This document shows positions 52,440-61,823 of a DNA stretch of 64,000 nucleotides, one piece after another (within the stretch, counting starts at the first letter, position 1; each line of letters begins with the position of its first letter). The stretch is from assembly GCA_963796325.1 (NCBI GenBank), contig CAWCLF010000001.1, positions 2,108,001 through 2,172,000 of the forward strand. Reading direction: 5' to 3'. The notes beneath the pieces are model-generated. The model did not search any database, had not been told where the DNA came from, and saw only the letters and a list, made by a program, of their open reading frames with translations. The position numbers were made by a program, and so were the translations under genes. This DNA is from CAVYGN01 sp963796325 (GTDB lineage: Bacteria; Spirochaetota; Brevinematia; Brevinematales; JAOACQ01).

Positions 52440-53069
52440 TTGATAAAAAATCTTATTTTTGATTTTGACGGTACTATTGTCGATTCGAGACCCGACATTG
52501 CTGAAAACTTAAAGAAAGCATACGGTATTTTCGGGATCGATATCGGCAAGGAAATCATTATAGGACCGCCTTTAATCGAAATGATCGATTTATTAACTCC
52601 CGGACTTGAAACCGGTTTGAAAAAACAGATTATTGAAAAATTCAAGGAATTTTACGATTCGTGCGGTTTTAAAAACACAAGGCTCTTCAGCAATATCGAT
52701 ATTGTTTTAAAGGATTTCAGGAAAAAAAGAAAGCGCTTATTCCTTGCCACCAACAAAAGAAAGGTCCCCACCCTCAGGATCATCGATGCTATGAAAATTA
52801 ATTATTTTGAGGATATTGTTACGATAGATAATAATGATATTCCGGGGAAGGACAAGAAATCGATGATATCTTATTTATTGAAGAAATATTCATTAAATAA
52901 AAACGAGACGGCCATGATAGGCGATACCGACAGCGATATGAAAGCCGCCGAGGATAATGGAATAATTGATATCGCCTTTAAAAACGGTTACGAGAACCGG
53001 GATTTTAACGAATGTTCGCCGGCATATTCTGTCAGCGATTTACTGGAATTATTAAATATTGTACAATAG
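52440..53069 (+). CDS. HAD-family phosphatase
   Basis: 209 residues with TTG start (SD GAAAGGGG upstream). Motif I DFDGT (Asp8, Asp10), motif II FLATNKR, motif III Lys and motif IV GDTDSDMKAA are all present, typical of Gph-like phosphatases. In the locus it could dephosphorylate the product of the NeuB-like synthase or another sugar phosphate. Confidence 0.85.
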   Translation: MIKNLIFDFDGTIVDSRPDIAENLKKAYGIFGIDIGKEIIIGPPLIEMIDLLTPGLETGLKKQIIEKFKEFYDSCGFKNTRLFSNIDIVLKDFRKKRKRLFLATNKRKVPTLRIIDAMKINYFEDIVTIDNNDIPGKDKKSMISYLLKKYSLNKNETAMIGDTDSDMKAAEDNGIIDIAFKNGYENRDFNECSPAYSVSDLLELLNIVQ

Positions 53070-53081
53070 CGGAGGCTCTTT

Positions 53082-54173
53082 ATGAAATCGGATCTGTTCG
53101 AGGATTTATTCGTTCTGGAACTGGCAAACAATCACTGGGGAAAGGTTGAAAGAGGAATAAAAATTATCAGCGATTTTTCAAGAATTGTCAGGTTTAACGG
53201 TGTTAAAGCCGCTATTAAACTCCAGTTCAGGGATGTAGATTCTTTTATTCACAAAGATTTCAAGGACAGGACCGACATCAGGTATATAAAAAAAACGCTG
53301 GATACTAAAATGTCGATAAGCGATTACGGAACCCTGGTTGATGAAATCAGGAAAAACGGCTGTATGACAATGTCGACCCCTTTCGATGAAAATTCAGTCG
53401 ATGTCTGTGTTTCTTTAGATGTTCAAATAATAAAAATCGCAAGTTCCGACTTGAACGACTGGCCATTAATAGAGAAAATATCTAAAACAAAAAAACCGGT
53501 CATCGTGTCGACGGGAGGTTCTTCCTTAAAAGACCTGGACGATCTTGTCACATTCTTTAAAAACAGGAGCATTCCCCTCGGAATCAACCATTGCGTGTCT
53601 TTATACCCGAGCGAAGACAACGAACTGGAAATGAATCAGATCGATTTTTTAATAAAAAGATATCCGCATAATGTAATCGGATTTTCGACGCATGAATACC
53701 ATGACTGGCAGTCGTCCATAATGATTGCTTATGCGAAAGGCGCCAGGACTTTCGAACGGCATATCGATATAAAATCTGACGATGCGGAAGTTTCGAAATA
53801 CTGCTCGCTTCCCCAGGAGATAGACGCCTGGTTCAAAGCGTATAATAAAGCAAGGGAAATGTGCGGCGGATCATGCAGTATAAAGAGAATACCCTCGATA
53901 AGGGAAATAGACTACCTTGATTCGCTTGTCAGGGGAGTATATGCAAAAAGGGATCTGCCGGAAGGTTATGTGTTGAACCACTCGAAAATAGACGACGACA
54001 TCTATATGGCTATACCTCTGCAGAAGGGCCAGATTTCCTGCCGGGAATTGATGACCGGTGAAAAGCTTGTAAAAACGATTAAAAAAGACGACCCGGTAAG
54101 GATCGACGATATCGACAGCCCGTATTCGGAAGTCGCCAGTTTAAAAAACCTTATATATAACAGGGGTATCTGA
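53082..54173 (+). CDS. NeuB-family (sialic-acid synthase-like) protein
   Basis: 363 residues. PEP-dependent aldol-type condensation enzyme family. ELANNHWGKVERG, KLQFRDVDSF, IKIASSDLNDWPLI, VIVSTGGSSL, IGFSTHEYHDW and ARTFERHID are characteristic. A C-terminal SAF/antifreeze-like domain (RDLPEGYVLNHSKI) follows. The substrate is not identifiable; no NeuA or NeuC is seen. Confidence 0.9.
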   Translation: MKSDLFEDLFVLELANNHWGKVERGIKIISDFSRIVRFNGVKAAIKLQFRDVDSFIHKDFKDRTDIRYIKKTLDTKMSISDYGTLVDEIRKNGCMTMSTPFDENSVDVCVSLDVQIIKIASSDLNDWPLIEKISKTKKPVIVSTGGSSLKDLDDLVTFFKNRSIPLGINHCVSLYPSEDNELEMNQIDFLIKRYPHNVIGFSTHEYHDWQSSIMIAYAKGARTFERHIDIKSDDAEVSKYCSLPQEIDAWFKAYNKAREMCGGSCSIKRIPSIREIDYLDSLVRGVYAKRDLPEGYVLNHSKIDDDIYMAIPLQKGQISCRELMTGEKLVKTIKKDDPVRIDDIDSPYSEVASLKNLIYNRGI

Positions 54174-54177
54174 ACCG

Positions 54178-55068
54178 GTGAAAATAAAGAACATACTATT
54201 GACGGGCGGAAGCGGTTTTATCGGCAGAAACATCCTGGAATCCGGCCTTTCCAGGTCATATAATATATTGTCCCCGGTTCATGGCGAACTTGACCTCCTG
54301 GACGAGAATTCCGTTGAGGCTTATTTCAAAAACAACCCCATTGATGCCGTAATCCATTGTGCAGGCAAGCCCGGACACAGGAACGCAAAAGACCTCGCGA
54401 ACCTGTTCGGGAGCAACGTCAGGATGTTTTACAACCTGGCAAGAATGCAGGATTCATATAAAAAAATGCTGGTCATGGGTTCCGGCGCAATATACGACAA
54501 TAGATATTACCGCCCCAAACTGATGGAAGAGGATGCTTTTCTGCATATTCCACAGGATGAGCATGGCTTCTGCAGGTATGTATGCGGCAAGTATATCGAA
54601 AAATCCGAAAACATAATCGATTTGAGGATCTTCGGCATTTTCGGAAAATACGAGGATTATGCGATACGTTTCATTTCAAATATGATCTGCAAAACAATAT
54701 TCGATCTTCCGTTGACAATGAAGCAGAACAGGGTCTTCGATTATCTTTATATCGACGATCTTATGCCGGTACTCGATTTCTTTTTACAAAACGACATTAA
54801 ATATAAAGCTTATAATATAACCCCCGGCAAGTCGGCGGAACTGCATGCAATTGCCGAAAGTGTGCTCGCGGCAGCCGGCAAGAACCTGCCGATAATAATG
54901 GCGCAGAGCGGCATGGGGCCTGAATATAGCGGTGATAATTCCAGGTTAAAAGCTGAAATGAAGGAAATCAGCTTCACACCCCTGGAAACCTCGATAGATA
55001 AACTTTATTCCTGGTATCTCTTGGAAAAAGACAGGATCAACAGGGATTTGCTCTTAACGGATAAGTAG
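54178..55068 (+). CDS. NAD-dependent epimerase/dehydratase-family protein
   Basis: 296 residues, GTG start. Rossmann motif TGGSGFIGRN, then YRPKLMEEDAF and CRYVCGKYIEK (Tyr-x-x-x-Lys). It belongs to the extended SDR group of nucleotide-sugar enzymes; the reaction is unknown. Between the NeuB-like and TPP genes, so it may reduce or epimerise the branched sugar. Confidence 0.8.
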   Translation: MKIKNILLTGGSGFIGRNILESGLSRSYNILSPVHGELDLLDENSVEAYFKNNPIDAVIHCAGKPGHRNAKDLANLFGSNVRMFYNLARMQDSYKKMLVMGSGAIYDNRYYRPKLMEEDAFLHIPQDEHGFCRYVCGKYIEKSENIIDLRIFGIFGKYEDYAIRFISNMICKTIFDLPLTMKQNRVFDYLYIDDLMPVLDFFLQNDIKYKAYNITPGKSAELHAIAESVLAAAGKNLPIIMAQSGMGPEYSGDNSRLKAEMKEISFTPLETSIDKLYSWYLLEKDRINRDLLLTDK

Positions 55069-55077
55069 GAGAGGCCG

Positions 55078-56895
55078 ATGTCGATAAAAGTATCGGATTA
55101 TATTGCAAAACGCCTGGTTGAATACGGTATTACCGAAATTTTCATGATATCGGGCGGGGGCGCTATGCACCTTAACGACTCGCTGGGCAACTATCCCGGT
55201 TTGAAATATATCTGCAACCACCATGAACAGGCTTCCTCCATTGCCGCCGAAGGGTATGCCAGGGTTTCAGGGAAGCTGGCTGTAGTAAACGTCACAACAG
55301 GACCTGGAGGAACAAATACTGTTACGGGATTATTAGGGCAGTGGACCGATTCAGTCCCTGTTCTCTATATTTCAGGACAGGTCAAATTTGAAACGACTGC
55401 CGCTTCCGTTCCTGAACTTCATTTAAGACAGCTTGGAGACCAGGAAGGCAATATCATAGATATCGTTAAACCCCTTACAAAGTATGCCGTTATGGTGAAA
55501 GATCCGCTTGATATAAAATTTATCCTTGAAAAGGCGATTTTCCTGTCTACACATGGAAGGCCCGGACCCGTCTGGATCGATGTGCCTATGAATGTCCAGG
55601 GAGCTGTTATCGATGAGGACAAGCTTAATAATTACGACCCCGGCATTGAAGCGGAACTTTTTGACAAGGCGAAAGCGGATAAAGAAGCGGAAGAAACCGC
55701 AGTGCTTCTTCATAATTCAGCCAGACCGGTTGTCCTGGCCGGACATGGAATACGCCTGGCCGGAGCTGCGGATGAATTCATAAAATTCATAGAAAAGCAT
55801 CAATTGCCGGTACTTTCGACCTTCAACGGGGTCGACTTGATTCCGTCCGGTCATCCCCTGTTTATGGGGCGTATCGGCACGCTGGGAAGCAGGGGCGGGA
55901 ATTTCGTCCTGCAGAATGCAGACCTCGTTCTGTGCATAGGAACAAGGAATAATATCCGCCAGATCAGCTATAACTGGCAGTCTTTTGCACGCGCCGGGAA
56001 AAAAGTCATAGTCGATATCGATCCCGCCGAATTGAAGAAACCGACAGTACATGCGGATATTGCCATCCACTGCGACGCCGGATATTTTATAAAGAAACTC
56101 GGCGCCCTGCTTGAAAACATCGGAGTGCCCGACCTTCGGTACTGGAAAGAATGGTCCCTGGCAAGGAAAAACCGTTACCCTGTAGTCCTCGATGCTTACG
56201 GACAATACAGGAAACTTGTTCAGCCCTATTACTTTATAAAAAAATTGACAGAAAAAATACCTGAAAATACAATTATTGTTTCCGGGAACGGTACGGCCAG
56301 CGTTGTCCTGTTTCAGGCGGGACTCGTTAAGCAAGGCCAGAGGGTGATCTGGAATTCCGGATGCGCTTCAATGGGTTATGACCTGCCCGCCGCTATCGGC
56401 GCATGCTTCGGGAGCGGCCGCAGAAAAGAAGTGGTTTGCCTTGCAGGGGACGGCAGCCTTATGATGAACCTGCAGGAGCTTGCGACGGTTGCCTATCATA
56501 ATCTCCCTTTAAAGCTTTTTATTTTGAACAACAGCGGTTATATATCGATCAGGCAGACCCAGGAAGCATTCTTTGAAAGCAGATTTGTGGCATGCGATGC
56601 GAAAACCGGCGTAGGAATGCCCGATTTTCAAAAAGTCGCGGCTTCTTTCGGCCTGCCGGTTACCGTGATAGACTGTCATAAAGGCATTGAAAAAAAGATT
56701 GAAACGGTATTAAGCCGGAAGGGACCCGTTGTCTGTGAAGTTAAACTTTTACCTGACTACAAGTTCCTTCCCAAATTATCATCCGAGAAAAGGGATGACG
56801 GAAGTATCGTTTCAAAACCGCTTGAGGATCTATATCCGTTCCTGGACAGGGAAGAGTTCAAAAGCAATATGATCGTACCGATAATTGAAGAATAA
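55078..56895 (+). CDS. TPP-dependent acetolactate-synthase-like enzyme
   Basis: 605 residues with all three TPP-enzyme domains. Catalytic Glu50 in NHHEQASSIAAEGYAR, GPGGTNTVTGL, and the TPP/Mg motif GDGSLMMN...LNN at about 458-490. Resembles acetolactate synthases; in sugar pathways such enzymes (YerE of yersiniose) transfer a two-carbon unit from pyruvate to a CDP-4-keto-dideoxyhexose. The locus has the matching rfbF-G-H genes, so a branched-sugar role is a reasoned guess; metabolic acetolactate synthase is less likely without its small subunit. Confidence 0.8.
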   Translation: MSIKVSDYIAKRLVEYGITEIFMISGGGAMHLNDSLGNYPGLKYICNHHEQASSIAAEGYARVSGKLAVVNVTTGPGGTNTVTGLLGQWTDSVPVLYISGQVKFETTAASVPELHLRQLGDQEGNIIDIVKPLTKYAVMVKDPLDIKFILEKAIFLSTHGRPGPVWIDVPMNVQGAVIDEDKLNNYDPGIEAELFDKAKADKEAEETAVLLHNSARPVVLAGHGIRLAGAADEFIKFIEKHQLPVLSTFNGVDLIPSGHPLFMGRIGTLGSRGGNFVLQNADLVLCIGTRNNIRQISYNWQSFARAGKKVIVDIDPAELKKPTVHADIAIHCDAGYFIKKLGALLENIGVPDLRYWKEWSLARKNRYPVVLDAYGQYRKLVQPYYFIKKLTEKIPENTIIVSGNGTASVVLFQAGLVKQGQRVIWNSGCASMGYDLPAAIGACFGSGRRKEVVCLAGDGSLMMNLQELATVAYHNLPLKLFILNNSGYISIRQTQEAFFESRFVACDAKTGVGMPDFQKVAASFGLPVTVIDCHKGIEKKIETVLSRKGPVVCEVKLLPDYKFLPKLSSEKRDDGSIVSKPLEDLYPFLDREEFKSNMIVPIIEE

Positions 56896-56918
56896 AATTC
56901 CTGAAGGTATTGTAAAAT

Positions 56919-57854
56919 ATGAAAAAACTTATCAGCGTATTAACCGCCTGCTACAACGAGGAAGAAAACGTCGAAGAATTATACAGGCAGGTAAAGGCGG
57001 CTTTCGATTCTCTGCCGAAATACAGGTATGAACATATATTCATCGATAACTGTTCCTCCGATAAAACCGTTGAAATACTGAAAAGGATTGCCGGAAAAGA
57101 TAAAAAAGTTAAAGTTATAGTCAACATCCGGAATTTCGGACATATACGTTCGCCTTACTACGGCATAATGCAGGCCTCGGGTGACGCCGTAATTTCCATT
57201 GTATGCGACCTGCAGGACCCTCCGTCCATGATTCCGGATTTTATAAAGAAATGGGAGGAAGGCTACAGCATCGTCATCGGCGTTAAAAAGAAAAGCGATG
57301 AAAACCCGCTGATGTTCGCTATAAGAAAACTTTACTATTCCCTGATCAAAAAATTTTCCGAATCGGAACAGATCCCCAATTTCACAGGTTTCGGCCTTTA
57401 TGACAGGAAATTCATCGAGGTCCTGAGGGGCCTGAACGAACCTTACCCCTACTTCAGGGGGCTCGTATCCGAGCTCGGGTTCAACCGCACGGAAATTTCC
57501 TACATCCAGCCGGTAAGGCGGCATGGAAAAACCAAGAACAACTTTTATACGCTTTACGACATGGCCATGCTGGGTTTTGTAAGCCACAGCAAAATACCGC
57601 TCAGGCTTGCCAGTTTCATCGGATTCATTGTCGCGATGATCAGCCTCCTGGTTGCGCTCGGTTATTTCATTTATAAGCTCATTTTCTGGCAGAAGTTCGA
57701 TGTGGGCATTGCACCGCTCGTAATAGGCCTTTTCTTTTTCTCATCGGTGCAGCTTTTTTTTATCGGCGTTATCGGGGAATATATCGGCGCAATCTATACA
57801 CAGGTTAAAAACAGGCCCCTGGTCATTGAAAAAGAGAGAGTGAACTTTGATTGA
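56919..57854 (+). CDS. GtrB-like polyprenol-phosphate glycosyltransferase (GT2)
   Basis: 311 residues. GT2 domain (SVLTACYNEEENVEELYRQ, CDLQDPPSMIPDF, RRHGKTKNN) plus two C-terminal transmembrane helices (FIGFIVAMISLLVALGYF, APLVIGLFFFSSVQLFFI). Builds undecaprenyl-phosphate sugars. Overlaps the gtrA gene by 8 nt. Confidence 0.9.
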   Translation: MKKLISVLTACYNEEENVEELYRQVKAAFDSLPKYRYEHIFIDNCSSDKTVEILKRIAGKDKKVKVIVNIRNFGHIRSPYYGIMQASGDAVISIVCDLQDPPSMIPDFIKKWEEGYSIVIGVKKKSDENPLMFAIRKLYYSLIKKFSESEQIPNFTGFGLYDRKFIEVLRGLNEPYPYFRGLVSELGFNRTEISYIQPVRRHGKTKNNFYTLYDMAMLGFVSHSKIPLRLASFIGFIVAMISLLVALGYFIYKLIFWQKFDVGIAPLVIGLFFFSSVQLFFIGVIGEYIGAIYTQVKNRPLVIEKERVNFD

Positions 57855-58260
57855 ATTCTTTAAAAGATTATTGAGAATGGAGTTCCTGCGTTTCCTGGTC
57901 GTGGGCGGAATAAACACTCTTTTCGGATACGGGGTTTTTGCTTTTTTTATTTTTTTAAAATTTCATTATTCGATTGCGGCGCTCTGCGGAACCGTCCTTG
58001 GAGTTCTTTTTAATTTCCAGACGATCGGAAGGATCGTTTTCAGGGAACATGACATAAAACTGATCTTCCGTTTTGTCGGGGTTTATGCAGTTGTTTATGG
58101 AATAAATGTCCTTGGATTGAAGGTTTTCGACATATTTCATGTTACCGCATATATATCGGGGGCCGTGCTGGTTCTGCCCCTTGCATTGCTTTCATATTTC
58201 TTGAACAAACTCTTTGTCTTCAATAAGAAAAAGGGGCAGCCTGATGATGGAAATCCTTAA
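57847..58260 (+). CDS. gtrA: GtrA-family flippase
   Basis: 137 residues with four helices (VVGGINTLFGYGVFAFFIFL, then AALCGTVLGVLFNFQTIGRIVF and others) and a C-terminal basic tail. Believed to flip polyprenyl-phosphate sugars; usual partner of GtrB. TTG start inside the GtrB gene; overlapped by the next gene. Confidence 0.9.
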   Translation: MIEFFKRLLRMEFLRFLVVGGINTLFGYGVFAFFIFLKFHYSIAALCGTVLGVLFNFQTIGRIVFREHDIKLIFRFVGVYAVVYGINVLGLKVFDIFHVTAYISGAVLVLPLALLSYFLNKLFVFNKKKGQPDDGNP

Positions 58261-60460
58261 TTCCCTATGGAACTTCATATTATTAATAATAATCATTTCA
58301 GGCGCTTTGCCTCTTTCTTATTTTTTTACATACAATCTCACGCGGGGCGCACGGAAAAGAAGTTTCGCCGAAAGGCTCCTCTGCCTTTTATTCTTCTGGT
58401 GCCTGTTCGAGGTCCTTACAGGGCTTTTGACCGGAATAATCGGGCAATTCAACCTTACCGCAGTAGCAATATCTGAAATTTTTCTCTTCGCCGCAGGCTT
58501 ATATTTATTATATGAAAACCGCAGCAAACTTAAAGGCATGAAATTCTCCAAACCGGGCTTTTCCGGAAGTGAAAAATTAACGGCCCTTTTCTTTTCCCTG
58601 ATTTTTGCATGCCTTGTCCTGAAAATATTATTATATCCGCCCGGCGACAGCGACAGCCTGGCTTTTCACATGCCCGCCATGGCGGTATGGTTCCAGAAAG
58701 GCTCGCTCTGGGAACACCTGCAGATACCGTACCCCTATAACTGGGAAGTTCTTTCGGCCCTCTTCATTTTGCCTTACGGAAGGGATACCTTTGCCGCAAT
58801 GCCCAATATCGTTTCATTGATAATATTGGGACTCTCCGTTTATCTTATACTCCGGACCGCCGAAGCGGGGAAATTCGCGGGCATGTCAATGTCCCTCCTG
58901 GTAATGACAATTCCGGAGATCCTCAATAACGTTAATACTTTCCATATAGATCTCGCCTTTGCCGCCTTTTTTACAGCAGGCGTATATTTCCTGTTCATGC
59001 ATTATAAAACGGGGGATGCCGACTGCATTGTCATGGTCCTTTTTTCAATAATGATGCTCCTGGGCATTAAGGCTTCCGGCCTTCCCTACGGCATATTGCT
59101 CCTTGCGGCGGCCGTAGTTCTCATTTTTATCAAAACGGTCAGGAAGAGCTACCCGAAGTTCTCCATTTCAGTTCCGGCAATTGTCCTCCTTATTGTTTCG
59201 TTTCCTCTTGCCGGCTCTTTCTGGTATATTAAAAATTTCATTGAAACGGGCAATCCGCTTGCCTTTGTAAAAATAAGCCTTTTCGGGAAAACCCTTTTCC
59301 CCGGCATTTACAGCCCGGCGGACCTGTCGAAACTGTCCCTCTTTCATATCTTTAAATGGAGTAATCCCGAGCATTGGAAGATAATTTTCCTTGAGATTCT
59401 GAAAAGGTTCCAGCTGCCGTTCGTCCTGATTGCCGTTCTCGGCCTGTGTGCGGTCTTCATGCTGTTTTTTAAAAGGATAAAAGAACTGCGCATAAATATC
59501 GTTCTTTTTTTAAGTTTGGCGCTGTCGGCAGGATTTCTCTATTGGAGCACTCCCTTTTCGGCGGACAATCCCCTGACTCCGTGGATTGGAGCGGCATTCC
59601 GGTACGGTTTTCCTTTTATTGCAATGCTGGGCGTTCTTGCCGGTATCGCCCTGCCGCGGATTAAGATCGGCAGATCCGTTGTCATTTTTGCCGCAGGCGC
59701 ATGCATGCTGGCGGGATTATTCAATTTTATCGTGCTTGATACTCTTCGTTACGACAGGAGCCTCTTATTATCGCTGGATGCTCGCAATTTTCCCTCTATC
59801 CTGGCCGCCAATCCGGGTATTATGCTTCCGATTTCAATAAATATGGCAGGCATCGCTTTACCTTATGCCGTCCTTTCGGCCGCCGTAATCCTTGCATGGC
59901 TTTTAAAGAGCTATGATAACCCGGTCCGGTCGTATTTTAAAAAATTGACCTGGAGTAAAAATTATCTTTTTATGGCAGCAGCAGCCGTTTTTATCGCGGC
60001 CCTTCTCGGATCAGGCTTATACTTCATGCAAAAACAGAGGGACGCACACAGGGCGGCATATTACGGGGAAATTCCCGAATACATCGACAGGCATATCATA
60101 TCCGGCGAAGCCGTAGGGTCCCTGTACTGCGATATAATTTATCCTCTTTATGGAAAAAGATTGAATATTCCCGTTTATTCCATCGACCCCGATCTTACGA
60201 ATTTTTCAGAATTGATCGGGTTCCTCAAGAAAAGAAATATCCGATATATAGATGCCGGCCCGGTAGAGGGGCCAAGGAACGATATAATAAAGAAACTGGG
60301 AAATCCTATAATTGGTTTTCTGGAAAAAAATAACGGGGCCTTTGCCAGGGTCGCCGGGGAGGACATCAGAAGCATCCCGATTCCGGATAAATCCTCAATA
60401 ACTGAAACCGATTATTTTTTAAGGAAAGACCGGGGAAGGGCTCTTTACAGGCTTAAATGA
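58244..60460 (+). CDS. Large GT-C-like membrane glycosyltransferase
   Basis: 738 residues from ATG at 58244 (MMEILNSLWN), chosen for the SD AAGGGG; a 58214 start would overlap gtrA further. About a dozen helices; an acidic first-loop motif PPGDSDSLAFHMP and a soluble periplasmic tail. Likely the transferase that uses the GtrAB-supplied sugar, in the manner of GtrC; the family is not recognised with certainty. Partial resemblance of the loop to the LIC_10190-like proteins. Confidence 0.65.
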   Translation: MMEILNSLWNFILLIIIISGALPLSYFFTYNLTRGARKRSFAERLLCLLFFWCLFEVLTGLLTGIIGQFNLTAVAISEIFLFAAGLYLLYENRSKLKGMKFSKPGFSGSEKLTALFFSLIFACLVLKILLYPPGDSDSLAFHMPAMAVWFQKGSLWEHLQIPYPYNWEVLSALFILPYGRDTFAAMPNIVSLIILGLSVYLILRTAEAGKFAGMSMSLLVMTIPEILNNVNTFHIDLAFAAFFTAGVYFLFMHYKTGDADCIVMVLFSIMMLLGIKASGLPYGILLLAAAVVLIFIKTVRKSYPKFSISVPAIVLLIVSFPLAGSFWYIKNFIETGNPLAFVKISLFGKTLFPGIYSPADLSKLSLFHIFKWSNPEHWKIIFLEILKRFQLPFVLIAVLGLCAVFMLFFKRIKELRINIVLFLSLALSAGFLYWSTPFSADNPLTPWIGAAFRYGFPFIAMLGVLAGIALPRIKIGRSVVIFAAGACMLAGLFNFIVLDTLRYDRSLLLSLDARNFPSILAANPGIMLPISINMAGIALPYAVLSAAVILAWLLKSYDNPVRSYFKKLTWSKNYLFMAAAAVFIAALLGSGLYFMQKQRDAHRAAYYGEIPEYIDRHIISGEAVGSLYCDIIYPLYGKRLNIPVYSIDPDLTNFSELIGFLKKRNIRYIDAGPVEGPRNDIIKKLGNPIIGFLEKNNGAFARVAGEDIRSIPIPDKSSITETDYFLRKDRGRALYRLK

Positions 60461-60476
60461 AAAAAGAGAGGAATTT

Positions 60477-61823
60477 TTGAAACAGAATAAAATCGAACGT
60501 CTCAACGGATTTATCAACAGGGGACTGCAGTATCTTTTCAGTATAATCATGGGCCGGCATATTATCATCAGGCGTTTTACACAGCTCTTTGCCGTCGATG
60601 TAATTGTTAAACTGATAGGATTCATCCTGCTTCCGGTTTATCTGCGGCTTATGAGCCAGACCGAATACGGCGTCTTCGGATATTTTCTGGGCATTGTCGG
60701 GACGTTCAATTCTTTTTTTAATCTCGGATTATATGTGTCCCAATCCAAGCTCTTTTTTGATTACAAGGGAGAGGAGCGGAAATCCTTTTTATTTACGATG
60801 AATGTCCTTCTTTACGTATATATTTTAACCGCTTTTATTTTCATTTATTTTTTCCGGCTTGATTATATGCTGATAAAAATTCTTTTTTCACACCCCATAC
60901 AATATGATTCATACAGGGCGTCTTTATTCATAGGCATATTGATGAATATCATGATTTCAATGCTGTTTAATTTCCTCATGACATCCGAAAAGATACGCAT
61001 AGCCCAGGTATACGGCCTTATAAGGATTGTCGTTGAAAATGCGGTGATACTCACCCTGCTCGCGGTATTGCCCGGAGATAAGGCCCTGATAAGGATCAAT
61101 ACTTTTTTTATCATGGAGCTTATTTTAGCCATGGGATTCAGCTTCTTTTATTTCAGGGAAATGAGGCCGCCGTTTAATTTCAAAATGGCCGGGCGCGCCC
61201 TTAAGATAGGTCTTCCGATTGCCGCCGGAGGCGTCATCGGCATTTTTTACAATTTCAGCGACCGGTTCATACTGGAAAAAGTGACGCATTTCGCCGATAT
61301 GGCTATTTACAATCTCGGAACTACTATCGCCGGCCTTGTCGGCATGGTTTTTTCAACATTTCATAATATATGGCTGCCTCTTTTTTACAAGGAAAAGGAT
61401 TTAAAAACCAATTACAGGAAATCGAACAAGGCAGTCCTTATGCTTATAGGAGCCCTTGCAGTCCTCGGCTGCGGACTCTGGATAGTGACTTTCCTGCTGC
61501 TAAGGTTTTCAATAATCAAGTCTGAATACAGGCAGGTGCTTTTTTTGCTGCCTATCCTGTTAACCGGGCAGGTTGTACAATCGGTCACTTTCCTGTATAA
61601 TAATTTCATGACATATTTCGAAAAATCATATATCGGCACGGCAATGGGTATCGTAGCGAGTTTCATTATGCTGGGCTTCAATTTGCTTCTCATCCCCCGG
61701 TGGAAAATATTCGGCGCCGGTTTTTCACTTGTCATTACCTCCGCAGCCTGCCTCACTATCTATTTCATCCTTGTTAAACTGATGGTAATGGTCCGCATGA
61801 AGAAAGCAAGAGCAGTGCAATGA
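60477..61823 (+). CDS. O-antigen/polysaccharide flippase (Wzx-like)
   Basis: 448 residues, TTG start after a GAGAGG SD. MATE/Wzx fold with about twelve helices; RRFTQLFAVDVIVKLIGFI and LPVYLRLMSQTEYGVFGYF are typical of the family. Moves the lipid-linked repeat unit to the periplasmic face. Overlaps the fucosyltransferase by 4 nt. Confidence 0.85.
   Translation: MKQNKIERLNGFINRGLQYLFSIIMGRHIIIRRFTQLFAVDVIVKLIGFILLPVYLRLMSQTEYGVFGYFLGIVGTFNSFFNLGLYVSQSKLFFDYKGEERKSFLFTMNVLLYVYILTAFIFIYFFRLDYMLIKILFSHPIQYDSYRASLFIGILMNIMISMLFNFLMTSEKIRIAQVYGLIRIVVENAVILTLLAVLPGDKALIRINTFFIMELILAMGFSFFYFREMRPPFNFKMAGRALKIGLPIAAGGVIGIFYNFSDRFILEKVTHFADMAIYNLGTTIAGLVGMVFSTFHNIWLPLFYKEKDLKTNYRKSNKAVLMLIGALAVLGCGLWIVTFLLLRFSIIKSEYRQVLFLLPILLTGQVVQSVTFLYNNFMTYFEKSYIGTAMGIVASFIMLGFNLLLIPRWKIFGAGFSLVITSAACLTIYFILVKLMVMVRMKKARAVQ

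Noticed and set aside
55078..56895. Called as metabolic acetolactate synthase large subunit
   Set aside because: No small subunit or branched-chain amino-acid genes nearby; a sugar role fits the locus better, though not proven.
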